DNA of 64,000 nucleotides, taken from positions 2,046,001 to 2,110,000 of the forward strand of contig NZ_CP048106.1 of NCBI RefSeq assembly GCF_010092985.1, written 5' to 3'. The notes under the pieces are model-generated. The model was not told the origin of the DNA. It saw only the letters and a program-made list of their open reading frames with translations, and did no database searches. The translations under genes were made by a program, and so were the position numbers. The DNA is from Pontibacter pudoricolor (GTDB lineage Bacteria; Bacteroidota; Bacteroidia; Cytophagales; Hymenobacteraceae). Of the stretch, positions 1 through 9,058 are shown piece by piece (the stretch's first letter is position 1; each line of letters opens with the position of its first letter).

Positions 1-224
1 TCGTATTCGTTTACCAGTGCAAAAGTTGGACTGCTTACATTTTCCTGCACGCCCATCTGGCGACAGAATTCCTTTATTAAGGTAGTTTTACCGGCTCCCA
101 TCGGGCCTTCAAAAAGTATAACCGGCTCTTCGCTGGCTGCTTCCAGCAACATGGTAGCTGCTGCAGGCAGATCATCCAGCGATGTCATTTTAAAAAGAGC
201 CTTCTCTACTCCGGTATTATACAT
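1..224 (-). CDS. tsaE: tRNA threonylcarbamoyladenosine biosynthesis ATPase TsaE (3' end cut by window)
   Basis: TsaE is the small ATPase that works with TsaB and TsaD to make the t6A modification at A37 of ANN-decoding tRNAs. About 74 N-terminal residues are visible. They include a Walker A loop GPMGAGKTT at about residues 40-48 and the family signature SPTFALVNEY at about 65-74, which runs into the window edge. I placed the start at the ATG at 224. It overlaps the porX stop codon by 8 bases, which suggests translational coupling. An internal ATG at 188 is a possible alternative. The C-terminal half lies outside the window. Confidence 0.9.
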   Translation of the reverse strand, partial: MYNTGVEKALFKMTSLDDLPAAATMLLEAASEEPVILFEGPMGAGKTTLIKEFCRQMGVQENVSSPTFALVNEY

Positions 225-1779
225 TTTTAGGTGTAAGGGTTATAAACGGTATAATGCATTCCTCCAACGATACCCCGCCATGCTGGAACGTGTCTTTGTA
301 ATAGTTCACGTAATAGTTATAATTGTTAGGGTACGCGAAAAAATAATCTTCTATTGCAAACACAAACGTAGTAGAAACATTGGCCTTTGGCAAGAAAAAT
401 CTCTCGGGCTTGCGCACAGTAAATACATCTTTATCCGTGTAACCCAGGTTTTTACCATGCTTGTAGCGCAGGTTAGTATTGGTCTGGCGGTCGCCGATGA
501 TCTTAAAAGGTCTTTTAACACGGATTGTACCGTGGTCGGTGGTGATGATCAATCTGCCTTTTTTCTCGGCTATAGCTTTCAGTGTATCAAACAAAGGCGA
601 GTGCAGGAACCATGATCTGGTAATGGAGCGGTAAGCCGACTCGTCCGGGGCCAGTTCGCGCACCATGTTACTGTCTGTGCGGGCATGCGACAGCATATCC
701 ACGAAGTTATAAACTATAACATTCAGCTTGTTATTATCAAGGTTACTGAACTTGCTTAACAGATCCTTGCCGGCCGCTACGTTGGTTATTTTATGGTAAC
801 TATGTTTGTCAGTAACCTTATTCTGCTGAAACTGGATATCTAAAAACTCGGGTTCGTTCAGGTTTTTGCCTTCATCTTCATCATCGCTTACCCATAGGTT
901 CGGGTATTTTTTAGCGATATCGTTGGGCAGCATTCCTGAGAAAATAGCATTACGGGCGTAAGCGGTAGTTGTCGGAAGTATAGAATAATACATTTCCTCC
1001 GAATCCACAGTAAAGTAGTCGTTAATGATCGGCTCCAGCACTTTCCATTGGTCGTAACGCAGGTTATCTATCAGCACAAAGTATACCGGTCGGTCAGACT
1101 CCTTCATCATCGGAAAAACGCGTTCCTTAAATATCTGGTGCGACATTAAAGGAGCATCATCTGAGTCGTTGTTTATCCAGTCCTCATAGTTTTCCATGAT
1201 AAACTTGGCGAAGTTGGAGTTTGCCTCATCTTTCTGCATGTTTATCACATCGGCCATGCTTTTGTTTTCTGTCTCGTCTATCTCCAGTTCCCAGTAAGTT
1301 AGCTTCTTATAGATATCGGCCCACTCTCCCGGGCTCAGTCGCTCGCCAAAGGCCATACCCAACTGGCGGAAATCACGCTGATAACTCTGGTTGGTTCTTT
1401 CAGAAACAAGGCGTTTATTTTCGAGCGCTTTTTTAACAGAAAGCAGGATCTGATTTGGGTTAAGCGGCTTTATAAGGTAGTCAGTAATTTTAGCCCCGAT
1501 AGCCTCTTCCATAATATGCTCTTCCTCGCTTTTCGTGATCATGATCACGGGCATGGCCGGGCGAATGGTTTTGATCTCGTTCAGCGTTTCGAGTCCGCTT
1601 ATGCCCGGCATGTTTTCATCCAGAAATACTACATCGTAAGGCTGTTCCTGTACTTTATCAATGGCATCGGTGCCACTGTTTACCGGGGTAATGTCGTAAC
1701 CTTTGTCTTCCAGGAACAGAATATGGGGTTTGAGCAGGTCGATCTCGTCATCGGCCCATAAAATCGTATATCTTTGCAT
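217..1779 (-). CDS. porX: PorX: response regulator with C-terminal PglZ/alkaline-phosphatase-like domain
   Basis: The 520-residue protein has an N-terminal receiver domain with the acidic pair D10/D11, phosphoacceptor D54 (VVFLDENMPG), T82 and K104. A long helical linker leads to a PglZ domain of the alkaline phosphatase superfamily. Visible metal-site elements are VLIDN (D238), the threonines of LPTTTAYARN near 270, and ITTDHG further on. In Porphyromonas PorX acts with the sensor PorY to control type IX secretion genes, and its PglZ domain has been reported to be a zinc phosphodiesterase. No sensor kinase lies beside it here. It is probably cotranscribed with the overlapping tsaE. Confidence 0.93.
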   Translation of the reverse strand: MQRYTILWADDEIDLLKPHILFLEDKGYDITPVNSGTDAIDKVQEQPYDVVFLDENMPGISGLETLNEIKTIRPAMPVIMITKSEEEHIMEEAIGAKITDYLIKPLNPNQILLSVKKALENKRLVSERTNQSYQRDFRQLGMAFGERLSPGEWADIYKKLTYWELEIDETENKSMADVINMQKDEANSNFAKFIMENYEDWINNDSDDAPLMSHQIFKERVFPMMKESDRPVYFVLIDNLRYDQWKVLEPIINDYFTVDSEEMYYSILPTTTAYARNAIFSGMLPNDIAKKYPNLWVSDDEDEGKNLNEPEFLDIQFQQNKVTDKHSYHKITNVAAGKDLLSKFSNLDNNKLNVIVYNFVDMLSHARTDSNMVRELAPDESAYRSITRSWFLHSPLFDTLKAIAEKKGRLIITTDHGTIRVKRPFKIIGDRQTNTNLRYKHGKNLGYTDKDVFTVRKPERFFLPKANVSTTFVFAIEDYFFAYPNNYNYYVNYYKDTFQHGGVSLEECIIPFITLTPKNV

Positions 1780-1989
1780 AGTTTTAGTTTTGGTAGTAGT
1801 TGAGCGTTAAATGGTTGAACTGGTACATGAGCATTTCATAAGGCCTTACTACTTCATCGTACGAAAAATAGTATCAGATTACTGTAATCAGCGAGGACTT
1901 TATACTATGCTTTTACTGAACAGGCTATGGTCCCGTTAAACTATAAACAAATTAATAATCAATAAGTTACAATTAACTTTCAGGTTCTG

Positions 1990-3219
1990 GTGAACAAGAA
2001 AAAAATCTTTAACGACCCGGTATACGGTTTTATAACAGTTCCGTCTGAGCTCTTGTTCGATATTATCGACCACCCGTACTTCCAGCGCCTTCGCCGCATT
2101 AAACAGCTTGGACTTACCGAGATGGTTTACCCGGGCGCATTGCATACGCGTTTTCATCATGCGCTGGGTGCCATGCACCTGATGAATACGGCCTTACAAA
2201 CTTTGAAAAGTAAAAATAACGAAATTTCCGATAAAGAATTTGAAGCGTCGTTAATTGCCATCCTGCTGCACGACATCGGCCACGGCCCTTTCTCACATGC
2301 CCTCGAAACCGCCATTTTTAAGGAAGTACATCACGAGCATCTGTCGCTGCACATCATGCATATGCTTAACGAAGAATTTGGCGGAAGATTGGGCCTTGCC
2401 ATCGATATATTTACAGATAAATATGAGCGCCGGTTTTTCCATCAACTGGTTTCTAGCCAACTGGACGTAGACCGCCTTGATTACCTGAACCGCGACAGCT
2501 TTTACACCGGTGTATACGAAGGCAAAATAGGCGCAGACCGTATCATAAAAATGCTGGATGTAGCCAACGACAAGCTCGTTGTGGAAGAGAAAGCGATCTA
2601 TAGTATAGAGAACTTCCTGGTTAGCCGCCGCCTGATGTACTGGCAGGTTTACCTGCATAAAACCGTGATCAGTGCCGAAAACATGGTGTTGCGCGCCGTA
2701 CAACGTGCCCGCCAGCTACTGCAGCAAGGCATTGATGTACCGGCTAGTCCCTGCCTTAAATTCTTTCTTGCCTCAGACCTGACCATGAAGCATTTTGAAG
2801 AGGATGCAACCATACTGGAGCGCTTTGTAAGCCTGGATGATCATGACGTCTGGAGTGGCATTAAACAATGGGCGTCGCACTCCGACAGTATTCTCTCCTA
2901 CCTGTCCGGCTGTATTTTAAACAGAAAGCTATTTAAGGTGATCATTTCCAATAAACCGGTCGATGAAGAAATGATGTTGGGCATCAGCGAACTGATACAG
3001 GACCGTTTTAAAGTTGCAAATGAAGATATCAAGTACCTGATGATATCCGGAAAGATCAGTAATAACGCGTACCAATCCGAAGGCCAATCTATCGATATAC
3101 TGACCAAAGCCGGTTATATAGTGGATGCTGCTGATGCTTCGGACCTGCCAAACATACAGGCGTTAAGTAATAAGGTGGAGAAATATTATGTGTGTTACCC
3201 AAGGGAAGTAGCGCATTAA
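1990..3219 (+). CDS. HD-domain phosphohydrolase (dGTPase/SAMHD1-like)
   Basis: This 409-residue soluble protein belongs to the HD superfamily related to dNTP triphosphohydrolases. The N-terminal NDPVYGFITV is typical of the Bacteroidota members. The metal-binding set is visible as HTRFHHALG (His followed by paired His) and LLHDIGHGPFSHALE, with a later Asp in SQLDVDRLDYL. The start is a GTG at 1990, because no in-frame ATG precedes the conserved N-terminus. The substrate is not known. It lies upstream of lpxD, a common arrangement in Bacteroidota, but here about 1 kb of repeat-filled DNA separates them, so cotranscription is doubtful. It is divergent from porX. Confidence 0.88.
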   Translation: MNKKKIFNDPVYGFITVPSELLFDIIDHPYFQRLRRIKQLGLTEMVYPGALHTRFHHALGAMHLMNTALQTLKSKNNEISDKEFEASLIAILLHDIGHGPFSHALETAIFKEVHHEHLSLHIMHMLNEEFGGRLGLAIDIFTDKYERRFFHQLVSSQLDVDRLDYLNRDSFYTGVYEGKIGADRIIKMLDVANDKLVVEEKAIYSIENFLVSRRLMYWQVYLHKTVISAENMVLRAVQRARQLLQQGIDVPASPCLKFFLASDLTMKHFEEDATILERFVSLDDHDVWSGIKQWASHSDSILSYLSGCILNRKLFKVIISNKPVDEEMMLGISELIQDRFKVANEDIKYLMISGKISNNAYQSEGQSIDILTKAGYIVDAADASDLPNIQALSNKVEKYYVCYPREVAH

Positions 3220-3234
3220 TAGTATAAAGTTTTT

Positions 3235-3270
3235 AGTCGCTAGCAGCTTGCACAGTTCCTGCTAGCGACT
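3235..3270. repeat. 12-bp-stem hairpin downstream of the HD gene
   Basis: Arms AGTCGCTAGCAG (3235-3246) and CTGCTAGCGACT (3259-3270) are perfectly complementary around a 12-nt loop, 15 bp after the HD gene stop. No T-run follows on the + strand, so it may be a repeat rather than a classical terminator. The GCTAGC-containing sequence recurs in the inverted repeat near 40.6 kb. Confidence 0.65.
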
Positions 3271-3436
3271 GATCTATAGTTCTATTTCTCTTCTTTTGTC
3301 ATCCCGAGCTTTAGCCGAGGGATCTTAATTATCCTATAGTTCTGCTTTTGTCATTTCGAACAGCGTGAGAAATCTGGATTCTATAGTGAGCTATAATTGC
3401 AGCTGGAACCTAGCCTTCTTTTTCATAGCCTTCTTC

Positions 3437-3735
3437 AATCCTGGGAGCTTTACTAGCCTACTGTTTCAATTTAGCTTTGGTGCCCTCACGGCCGGGAGGC
3501 CCCGTCTTTGGGGTAGGGGCCCTCGATAAGGGCATCGCGCTGCAGCTTTCTTGCTACCCTCGCTCTGCTCGGGTTGCCTGACGGCACCGCAACAAAGCAA
3601 AGGCGCTCAACCCAAAGACTGCGATCAGTTCGATAGCTAAATTATAGTTGATTGAGATGTTGTTGCGCTTGGCTTTATCGTGGTCATAATTCCGTAGGGA
3701 CAGGCCGCGACCTGTCCGATCTTGGTCTGTAACTA
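3437..3735 (+). repeat. Composite intergenic repeat, copy A (of three)
   Basis: It opens with a CTGGGAGCT..TAGCCTACTG segment and continues into a GC-rich core from 3474 to about 3640. It ends with a CCGTAGGGACAGG..CCTGTCC hairpin segment and GTCTGTAACTATA. The same blocks in the same order occur in inverted orientation at 16.44-16.73 kb and in direct orientation at 62.03-62.32 kb. The core holds the perfect hairpin GCCCT-CGATA-AGGGC. Unlike the other two copies, copy A carries extra bases around 3560 that break the reading frame the others share, which argues that the repeat is not coding. Confidence 0.85.
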
Positions 3736-3749
3736 TAAATGGTAACACA

Positions 3750-3962
3750 AACTATAGCAAAGCCAGAAAAGTCCCCCTTTGAAGGGGGCAGGGGGATGAC
3801 AAACGGAAACTATAGAACTTACACGCTAACTATAGCAACAGCAGAAATTCCCCTCTCGGGAGGGGTAGGGGTGGGTTAAAACGTCAACTATAAAACGACA
3901 GCCTATACTATAGTAAGGTCATAAAACTCCCCGCCTGAGAAAAGAAGGGGCTGAAGGTGCCT
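3750..3962. repeat. Three hairpin modules bordered by AACTATA motifs
   Basis: Three G/C-rich stem-loops follow one another. Each starts just after an AACTATAG or ACTATAG (at about 3750, 3828 and 3907). The first is CCCCCTTTGAAGGGGG followed by AGGGGGATGAC. The second is CCCCTCTCGGGAGGGG followed by TAGGGGTGGGTT. The third is CTCCCCGCC..AAGAAGGGG. Relatives lie at 16.36, 22.0, 22.2, 31.8, 48.3, 48.4 and 62.35 kb. With copy A of the composite repeat, these modules fill most of the roughly 990-bp gap between the HD gene and lpxD. Confidence 0.7.
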
Positions 3963-4151
3963 GGATCACTGAAACTACGAAACTATAGCTTTAACTCGAA
4001 GCTCCCCTGTTCTTAAAACAAAGCTGATGCACTTTTAAATATGCTTCACCGATTGGGATTAAGTTTAGAGTAACTATAAATCTGCAATTTCAACAACCCT
4101 CCTTCCAGAGAATTTAATCACATATCATATTCCTGCCCATTAACTTTTTAT

Positions 4152-4159
4152 TAAGTTTG
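4152..4159 (+). promoter_or_regulatory. Possible -7 element (TAAGTTTG) upstream of lpxD
   Basis: TAAGTTTG matches the Bacteroidota TAnnTTTG -7 consensus and lies about 50 bp before the lpxD ATG. No convincing -33 TTTG is present at the usual distance, so this is a weak call. Confidence 0.3.
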
Positions 4160-4207
4160 CACCCCCGAAGCGCTAGCGTTTTTGAGATTTTGCTATAATT
4201 TTACATC

Positions 4208-5230
4208 ATGGAATTTACTGTTCAACAGATAGCTGACCTGCTACAGGGAGTAATAGAGGGAGATAACTTAGCCAAAGTCAGCACTTTAGCCAAAATAGAA
4301 GAAGCCCAAACAGGTGCTCTTGCTTTTTTGTCTAACCCGAAGTACGAACCTTATTTATATACTACCGGCGCCAGCGCAGTAATAGTTTCTGATAAACTGG
4401 AACTGAAAAAGCCTGTATCGGCAGCACTTATACGCGTTAGCGATCCTTATAGCAGCTTCTCTACCCTGTTACAGTATTACCAGGCCGCTTTACTTGCCTC
4501 CAAGACCGGGGTTGAAGAACCTTGTTTTATGGGTAGCGGCAGCGAGATCGGTGAAAACCATTATCGTGGTGCTTTTTCATACATTGGCAATAACTGCAAA
4601 ATAGGTGCGAACGTGCGCATTTTCCCGCAGGTGTATATCGGCGATAACGTAACTATAGGCGACAATACCACTATTTTTGCGGGAGCTAAACTATATACCA
4701 ATACTATAGTTGGCAGCAATTGCACGCTGCATGCCGGAATTGTTTTAGGAAGCGATGGTTTCGGGTTTGCCCCGCAGCCGGATGGTTCCTATAAAATGGT
4801 ACCACAGATAGGCAATGTAGTGCTGGAAGATGATGTATCCATCGGGGCGAATACAACTATAGATTGTGCTACCATGGGCTCTACTATTATCCGCCAGGGC
4901 ACTAAAATCGACAACCTGGTTCAGATTGCACATAATGTTGAAGTTGGCAAACATACTGTAATTGCGGCGCAGACCGGTATTTCGGGCTCAGCAAAAATTG
5001 GCAACCACTGCGTAATTGCGGGCCAGGTAGGTATAGTTGGTCATATAACTATAGCTGACAGAACTACGGTCGGCGCACAATCCGGCGTAGGCAAGACCAT
5101 TAAGAAATCAGGCACGATCATTCAAGGTTCACCCGCTTTTGACTACAAACAGAACCTGCGTGCCCTTACTGTTTTCAGAAAATTACCGGAGCTTCAGCGC
5201 GAAATAGAAGCGCTACGCGATAGAATCTAA
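4208..5230 (+). CDS. lpxD: UDP-3-O-(3-hydroxyacyl)glucosamine N-acyltransferase LpxD
   Basis: LpxD adds the second hydroxyacyl chain, from acyl-ACP, to the amino group of UDP-3-O-acyl-glucosamine in lipid A synthesis. The 340 residues show the family's N-terminal uridine-binding domain (to about 100) and then a left-handed beta-helix built of hexapeptide repeats (about 105-300). The catalytic His is H242 in QIAHNVEVG, and the C-terminus is helical. Length is normal. It is the first gene of the block lpxD, lpxC-fabZ, lpxA, ABC ATPase, all on the same strand. The reading frame contains four CTATAG palindromes, an example of the iterated motif sitting inside a core gene. Confidence 0.96.
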   Translation: MEFTVQQIADLLQGVIEGDNLAKVSTLAKIEEAQTGALAFLSNPKYEPYLYTTGASAVIVSDKLELKKPVSAALIRVSDPYSSFSTLLQYYQAALLASKTGVEEPCFMGSGSEIGENHYRGAFSYIGNNCKIGANVRIFPQVYIGDNVTIGDNTTIFAGAKLYTNTIVGSNCTLHAGIVLGSDGFGFAPQPDGSYKMVPQIGNVVLEDDVSIGANTTIDCATMGSTIIRQGTKIDNLVQIAHNVEVGKHTVIAAQTGISGSAKIGNHCVIAGQVGIVGHITIADRTTVGAQSGVGKTIKKSGTIIQGSPAFDYKQNLRALTVFRKLPELQREIEALRDRI

Positions 5231-5393
5231 CACTTCTGCACCACTGCCTGCCATAATGGAAAAATAATATTGGCAAGGCCGGATATAAAACCTTAAGTTT
5301 GCGGTAAAATGGCTGGCTGTTAAAGAAATAATTTAAACTATAACCGCTACAGCACTTGCTAAAAGCAGGCTCCAGACAAGAATAGAATAGTAA

Positions 5394-6788
5394 ATGAACT
5401 ATAAACAGCATACCATTAAAGCTCCGGTAACCGTTTCCGGTATTGGCTTGCACACAGGCGTTGTGTCTAACATGACCTTTACGCCTGCCCCTGTAAACCA
5501 TGGCTATAAATTCCAGCGCATCGATTTACCGGGCCAGCCTATAGTTGCCGCCGATGTAGATAATGTGGTAGATCTTTCGCGCGGAACTACGATAGAGCAG
5601 AACGGAGCCCGGGTAAACACAGTAGAGCATACACTTGCTGCCCTGGTAGGCCTGGAAATAGACAACGTACTTATTCAGCTGGATGGCCCGGAACCGCCGA
5701 TCATGGATGGTTCTTCTATTGAGTTTGTAAAAGCGTTAATAGAGGTTGGTTTACAGGAACAGAATGCACTGCGCAACTATTTTGAGTTAACGGAAGGCAT
5801 TACCTATAAAGACGAAGCCCGCGGCGTTGAAATAGTTGGTTTACCGCTGAACGATTACCGCCTGACGGCAATGGTTGACTATAACTCGCCTGTTTTAGGT
5901 AGCCAGCATGCCTCTATCACCAACATGAACCAGTTTGAGAGAGAGATTGCGCCTTGCCGCACTTTCTGCTTTTTACACGAACTGGAAGCCCTGCACAAAC
6001 AAAACCTGATTAAAGGCGGAAACCTGGACAATGCCATTGTTATAGTTGACCGTGTGGTGAATGATGATGAGCTGTCTTTGCTGGCTGAGATGTTGAATAA
6101 GCCAAAAGTAGAGGTTAAAGAAACAGGCACGCTGAACAATACGGAACTTCGCTTCAAGAACGAACCTGCCAGACATAAACTGCTGGACCTGATGGGCGAC
6201 CTTGCCCTGATCGGCAGACCAATAAAAGGACAGATACTGGCTGCACGCCCTGGGCACGCAGCAAACATCGGCTTTGCCAAAAGAATTAAAAGAGCCATAC
6301 AGGAAGCATCTATACAAAGCGTACCGGTTTACGACGAGAAGAAGCCACCTGTAATGGATATTAACCAGATCTCGGCTACACTTCCGCATCGCTACCCTTT
6401 CCTGCTTATCGATAAGATCATCCACCTGGATGAAAATACGGTGACCGGTGTGAAAAATGTAACCATGAACGAGCCTTTCTTCCAGGGCCACTTCCCGGGC
6501 AACCCGATTCTTCCGGGCGTGATCCAGATTGAGGCGATGGCACAGACAGGTGGAATTCTGGTACTGAATACTGTTGAGAATCCTGAAGATTACTGGACTT
6601 ACTTCCTGGGTGTGGACAAATGCCGTTTTAAGCGCAAAGTAATTCCGGGAGATACAATCATTTTTAAATGTGAACTGCTGGCTCCTATAAAACGTGGAAT
6701 AGCTAAAATGAGTGGTCAGGCTTTTGTTGGTGGCCAGCTTGTAATGGAAGCAGAAATGTCGGCAAGTATAGTTAAGAAAAACGCATGA
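5394..6788 (+). CDS. lpxC-fabZ: Bifunctional LpxC deacetylase / FabZ dehydratase fusion
   Basis: The 464-residue protein joins two enzymes, an arrangement typical of Bacteroidota. Residues 1 to about 305 are LpxC, the zinc deacetylase committing UDP-acyl-GlcNAc to lipid A. Its zinc ligands are visible as H79 (EHTLAAL), H261 and D265 (RHKLLDLMGD), with H288 in PGHAAN as the catalytic His. Residues about 320-464 are FabZ, the 3-hydroxyacyl-ACP dehydratase, with H366 in GHFPGNP and E380 in QIEAMAQ. Fusing the enzymes that compete for hydroxyacyl-ACP fixes their ratio. It lies 163 bp after lpxD, and its stop overlaps the lpxA start (ATGA). Confidence 0.97.
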   Translation: MNYKQHTIKAPVTVSGIGLHTGVVSNMTFTPAPVNHGYKFQRIDLPGQPIVAADVDNVVDLSRGTTIEQNGARVNTVEHTLAALVGLEIDNVLIQLDGPEPPIMDGSSIEFVKALIEVGLQEQNALRNYFELTEGITYKDEARGVEIVGLPLNDYRLTAMVDYNSPVLGSQHASITNMNQFEREIAPCRTFCFLHELEALHKQNLIKGGNLDNAIVIVDRVVNDDELSLLAEMLNKPKVEVKETGTLNNTELRFKNEPARHKLLDLMGDLALIGRPIKGQILAARPGHAANIGFAKRIKRAIQEASIQSVPVYDEKKPPVMDINQISATLPHRYPFLLIDKIIHLDENTVTGVKNVTMNEPFFQGHFPGNPILPGVIQIEAMAQTGGILVLNTVENPEDYWTYFLGVDKCRFKRKVIPGDTIIFKCELLAPIKRGIAKMSGQAFVGGQLVMEAEMSASIVKKNA

Positions 6789-7576
6789 ATCAGCCATTAG
6801 CATACATCCATCCGGAAGCTAAGATAGCACACAACGTAGTGATCGAACCGTTTTCTACTATTTATAAGAATGTAGAAATTGGTGAAGGTACCTGGATCGG
6901 GCCGAACGTAACTATAATGGAAGGTGCCCGCATTGGTAAGAACTGTAAGATCTTCCCTGGTGCGGTAATCTCTTCTGTGCCACAGGACCTTAAATTCGCC
7001 GGCGAAGAAACCACTGCCGTTATCGGTGATAATACCGTTATCCGGGAGTGTGTTACCGTTAGCCGCGGAACGATAGATAAAATGCGTACCGTAGTGGGCA
7101 GCAACTGCCTTATTATGTCTTACGCCCACATCGCTCACGACTGTATAGTTGGCAATAACTGTATCGTAGTAAATGCGGTGCAGATGGCAGGTCACGTAGA
7201 AATGGGCGATTTTGCGATTATCGGCGGATCCAGCGCAGTACACCAGTTCGTGAAGATCGGTGCACATGCCATGATCTCGGGTGGTTCGCTGGTTCGTAAA
7301 GATGTTCCTCCGTATGTAAAAGCTGCCCGCGAGCCACTTACCTATGCTGGTATCAACTCAATCGGGTTGCGCCGCCGTGGCTTTACAAGCGAACAGATAA
7401 ACGAAGTGCAGCAACTATACAGAACCCTGTTCATGAGCGGTTACAACACCACTGAAGCCCTGGACAAGATCGAACTGGAGATGGCACCAAGCAAAGAGCG
7501 CGACGAAATCGTAAATTTTGTACGTAACTCAGGCCGTGGCATCATTAAGAGCTACATCGGTAAAGATGCAAATTAA
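6785..7576 (+). CDS. lpxA: Acyl-ACP:UDP-N-acetylglucosamine O-acyltransferase LpxA
   Basis: LpxA carries out the first step of lipid A synthesis, moving a hydroxyacyl chain from ACP to the 3-OH of UDP-GlcNAc. The 263 residues form a hexapeptide-repeat beta-helix followed by a helical C-terminus (from about 190). The catalytic His is H118 in YAHIAHDC. Length is typical. The start overlaps the lpxC-fabZ stop by 4 bases and the stop overlaps the next gene's start by 11 bases, so lpxC-fabZ, lpxA and the ATPase are almost certainly one operon. Confidence 0.96.
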   Translation: MNQPLAYIHPEAKIAHNVVIEPFSTIYKNVEIGEGTWIGPNVTIMEGARIGKNCKIFPGAVISSVPQDLKFAGEETTAVIGDNTVIRECVTVSRGTIDKMRTVVGSNCLIMSYAHIAHDCIVGNNCIVVNAVQMAGHVEMGDFAIIGGSSAVHQFVKIGAHAMISGGSLVRKDVPPYVKAAREPLTYAGINSIGLRRRGFTSEQINEVQQLYRTLFMSGYNTTEALDKIELEMAPSKERDEIVNFVRNSGRGIIKSYIGKDAN

Positions 7577-8210
7577 CCTAAGCAACTTAGGTAAACGATA
7601 CAATTACGAGTGGATTTTCCGGAACCTGACCTACACGTTTGAGTCAGGCACTGCTTATGCCATACTAGGGCATAACGGGTCCGGTAAATCCACTCTTCTT
7701 ACTGTTTTATCGGGCCACAACCTGCACTCTGAGGGCGAGATAAACTATAAAATTGGCGGAAAAGACATATCGTCAGAAAGCGTTTTCCGTTCCCTTTCGC
7801 TTACAGCCCCTTACCTGGAACTGGTAGAAGAATTCTCGCTTTTGGAGATGATCGAGTTTCATACCCGGTTTAAACCTTTGCGCCAGAACCTTTCGGCTTT
7901 GGAACTGATCGAGCGGATGGGTTTGCAGAAATCAAAACACAAGTTTGTAAAGGATTTCTCGTCGGGGATGAAGCAGCGCCTGAAACTGGGACTGGCCATT
8001 TACTCTCAATCTGAATTATTGCTATTGGACGAGCCCACCACCAACCTGGACCAGGAAGGTGTAGCGTGGTACCAGGAACACGTGGCACAGAACAGAAGTA
8101 ACCGCTTGATTATAGTTGGGTCCAATATTTTGCATGAGTATAGTTTCTGCGACCAGCACCTGCGTATTTCAGACTATCATGTGGTGCCAACAGCCAAACG
8201 CAAACTATAA
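7566..8210 (+). CDS. ABC transporter ATP-binding protein
   Basis: A single 214-residue nucleotide-binding domain shows Walker A GHNGSGKST, signature FSSGMKQRLKLG, Walker B LLLLDEPTTNLD and a switch-region VGSN in place of the usual His-containing loop. I chose the ATG at 7566, since the sequence upstream of it codes for LpxA in another frame. The overlap with lpxA suggests a role in envelope biogenesis, but no permease gene is adjacent and the transported substrate cannot be read from sequence. The apparent lack of the switch His (V-G-S-N after LIIV) is worth noting and could mean altered ATPase activity. Confidence 0.85.
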   Translation: MQINLSNLGKRYNYEWIFRNLTYTFESGTAYAILGHNGSGKSTLLTVLSGHNLHSEGEINYKIGGKDISSESVFRSLSLTAPYLELVEEFSLLEMIEFHTRFKPLRQNLSALELIERMGLQKSKHKFVKDFSSGMKQRLKLGLAIYSQSELLLLDEPTTNLDQEGVAWYQEHVAQNRSNRLIIVGSNILHEYSFCDQHLRISDYHVVPTAKRKL

Positions 8211-8285
8211 AGCGTGCAAAATTGCTGATGGGCTATTAATTTTAAGGTAAGCTTTCTACATTTGTAAGTATAACAAGCAGACACC

Positions 8286-8993
8286 ATGGGAAGAGCATTT
8301 GAATTTAGAAAAGCCCGCAAGTTTAAGCGCTGGGATAAAATGTCGAAGGCATTTACACGCCTTGGGAAAGAGATTGTGATGGCCGTTAAAGAAGCCGGAC
8401 CAAACCCTGAAACAAACTCGCGCCTGCGCACGGCCATGAATAACGCAAAAGGCGTTAACATGCCGAAAGACCGCGTGGAAGCTGCTATTAAACGTGCCTC
8501 CTCTAAAGAAGAAAAAGATTACGAAGAAGTTGTGTACGAAGGTTACGGCCCGCACGGCATAGCAATACTGGTAGAAACAGCTACTGATAACATTAACCGT
8601 ACCATCGCCAACATGCGCGTATACTTTTCGCGTGCTGGTGGCGCAGTTGGCAAAACCGGTTCTCTTGATTTTATTTTTACCCGCAAAGGCATCTTTAAAA
8701 TAAACCCGGAAGGCGTTGACATTGAAGAACTGGAACTGGAGCTGATCGATTTTGGTGCTGATGATATTTACGAGCACGAAGGCGAAATTATAGTGGAGAC
8801 TGCCTTCTCTGACTTCGGACAGATGCAGAAAGCACTGGAAGAAAAAGGCCTGAACGTAATCAGTGCGGAACTACAACGCATACCAAACACCAGAACCGAG
8901 CTTACCGACGAGCAGGCAGAAGAAATAGAAAACCTGGTTGAGAAGATTGAAGAAGATGATGACGTGCAGGCCGTTTACCATAACATGGCCTAA
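8286..8993 (+). CDS. yebC: YebC/TACO1-family protein (translation or transcription regulator)
   Basis: The 235-residue protein starts MGRAFEFRKARKFKRWDKM, then the conserved FTRLGKEI and a region rich in Asn, Ala and Lys (NNAKGVNMPKDRVEAAIKRA). The central EVVYEGYGPHG and GGAVGKTGSLDFIF are diagnostic of the YebC family. Family members were first described as DNA-binding regulators, and related proteins have been linked to translation of difficult peptide motifs. The C-terminus is acidic. It stands alone between the lipid A block and a convergent gene and has its own terminator. Confidence 0.94.
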   Translation: MGRAFEFRKARKFKRWDKMSKAFTRLGKEIVMAVKEAGPNPETNSRLRTAMNNAKGVNMPKDRVEAAIKRASSKEEKDYEEVVYEGYGPHGIAILVETATDNINRTIANMRVYFSRAGGAVGKTGSLDFIFTRKGIFKINPEGVDIEELELELIDFGADDIYEHEGEIIVETAFSDFGQMQKALEEKGLNVISAELQRIPNTRTELTDEQAEEIENLVEKIEEDDDVQAVYHNMA

Positions 8994-9020
8994 GCGCATC
9001 AAACTATAGTTTACTTTCAA

Positions 9021-9052
9021 AAGCTGCCCTAAGGCAGCTTTTGTTGTTTTAA
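9021..9052 (+). terminator. Rho-independent terminator of yebC
   Basis: AAAGCTGCC-CTAA-GGCAGCTTT followed by a T-rich stretch (TTGTTGTTTT), starting about 28 bp after the yebC stop. Confidence 0.85.
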
Positions 9053-9058
9053 GATATC

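Noticed and set aside
151-615. 154-codon + strand frame opposite porX
   Set aside because: It lies antisense to the well-supported porX and tsaE genes, has no protein character and looks like a shadow frame.
1780-1989. Structured RNA or riboswitch between porX and the HD gene
   Set aside because: I see no strong stem-loop or known leader pattern, only an AT-rich divergent promoter region.
5973-6803. 276-codon minus-strand frame opposite lpxC-fabZ
   Set aside because: It lies wholly within the lpxC-fabZ gene, whose catalytic residues are all present. The antisense frame is a side effect of codon use.
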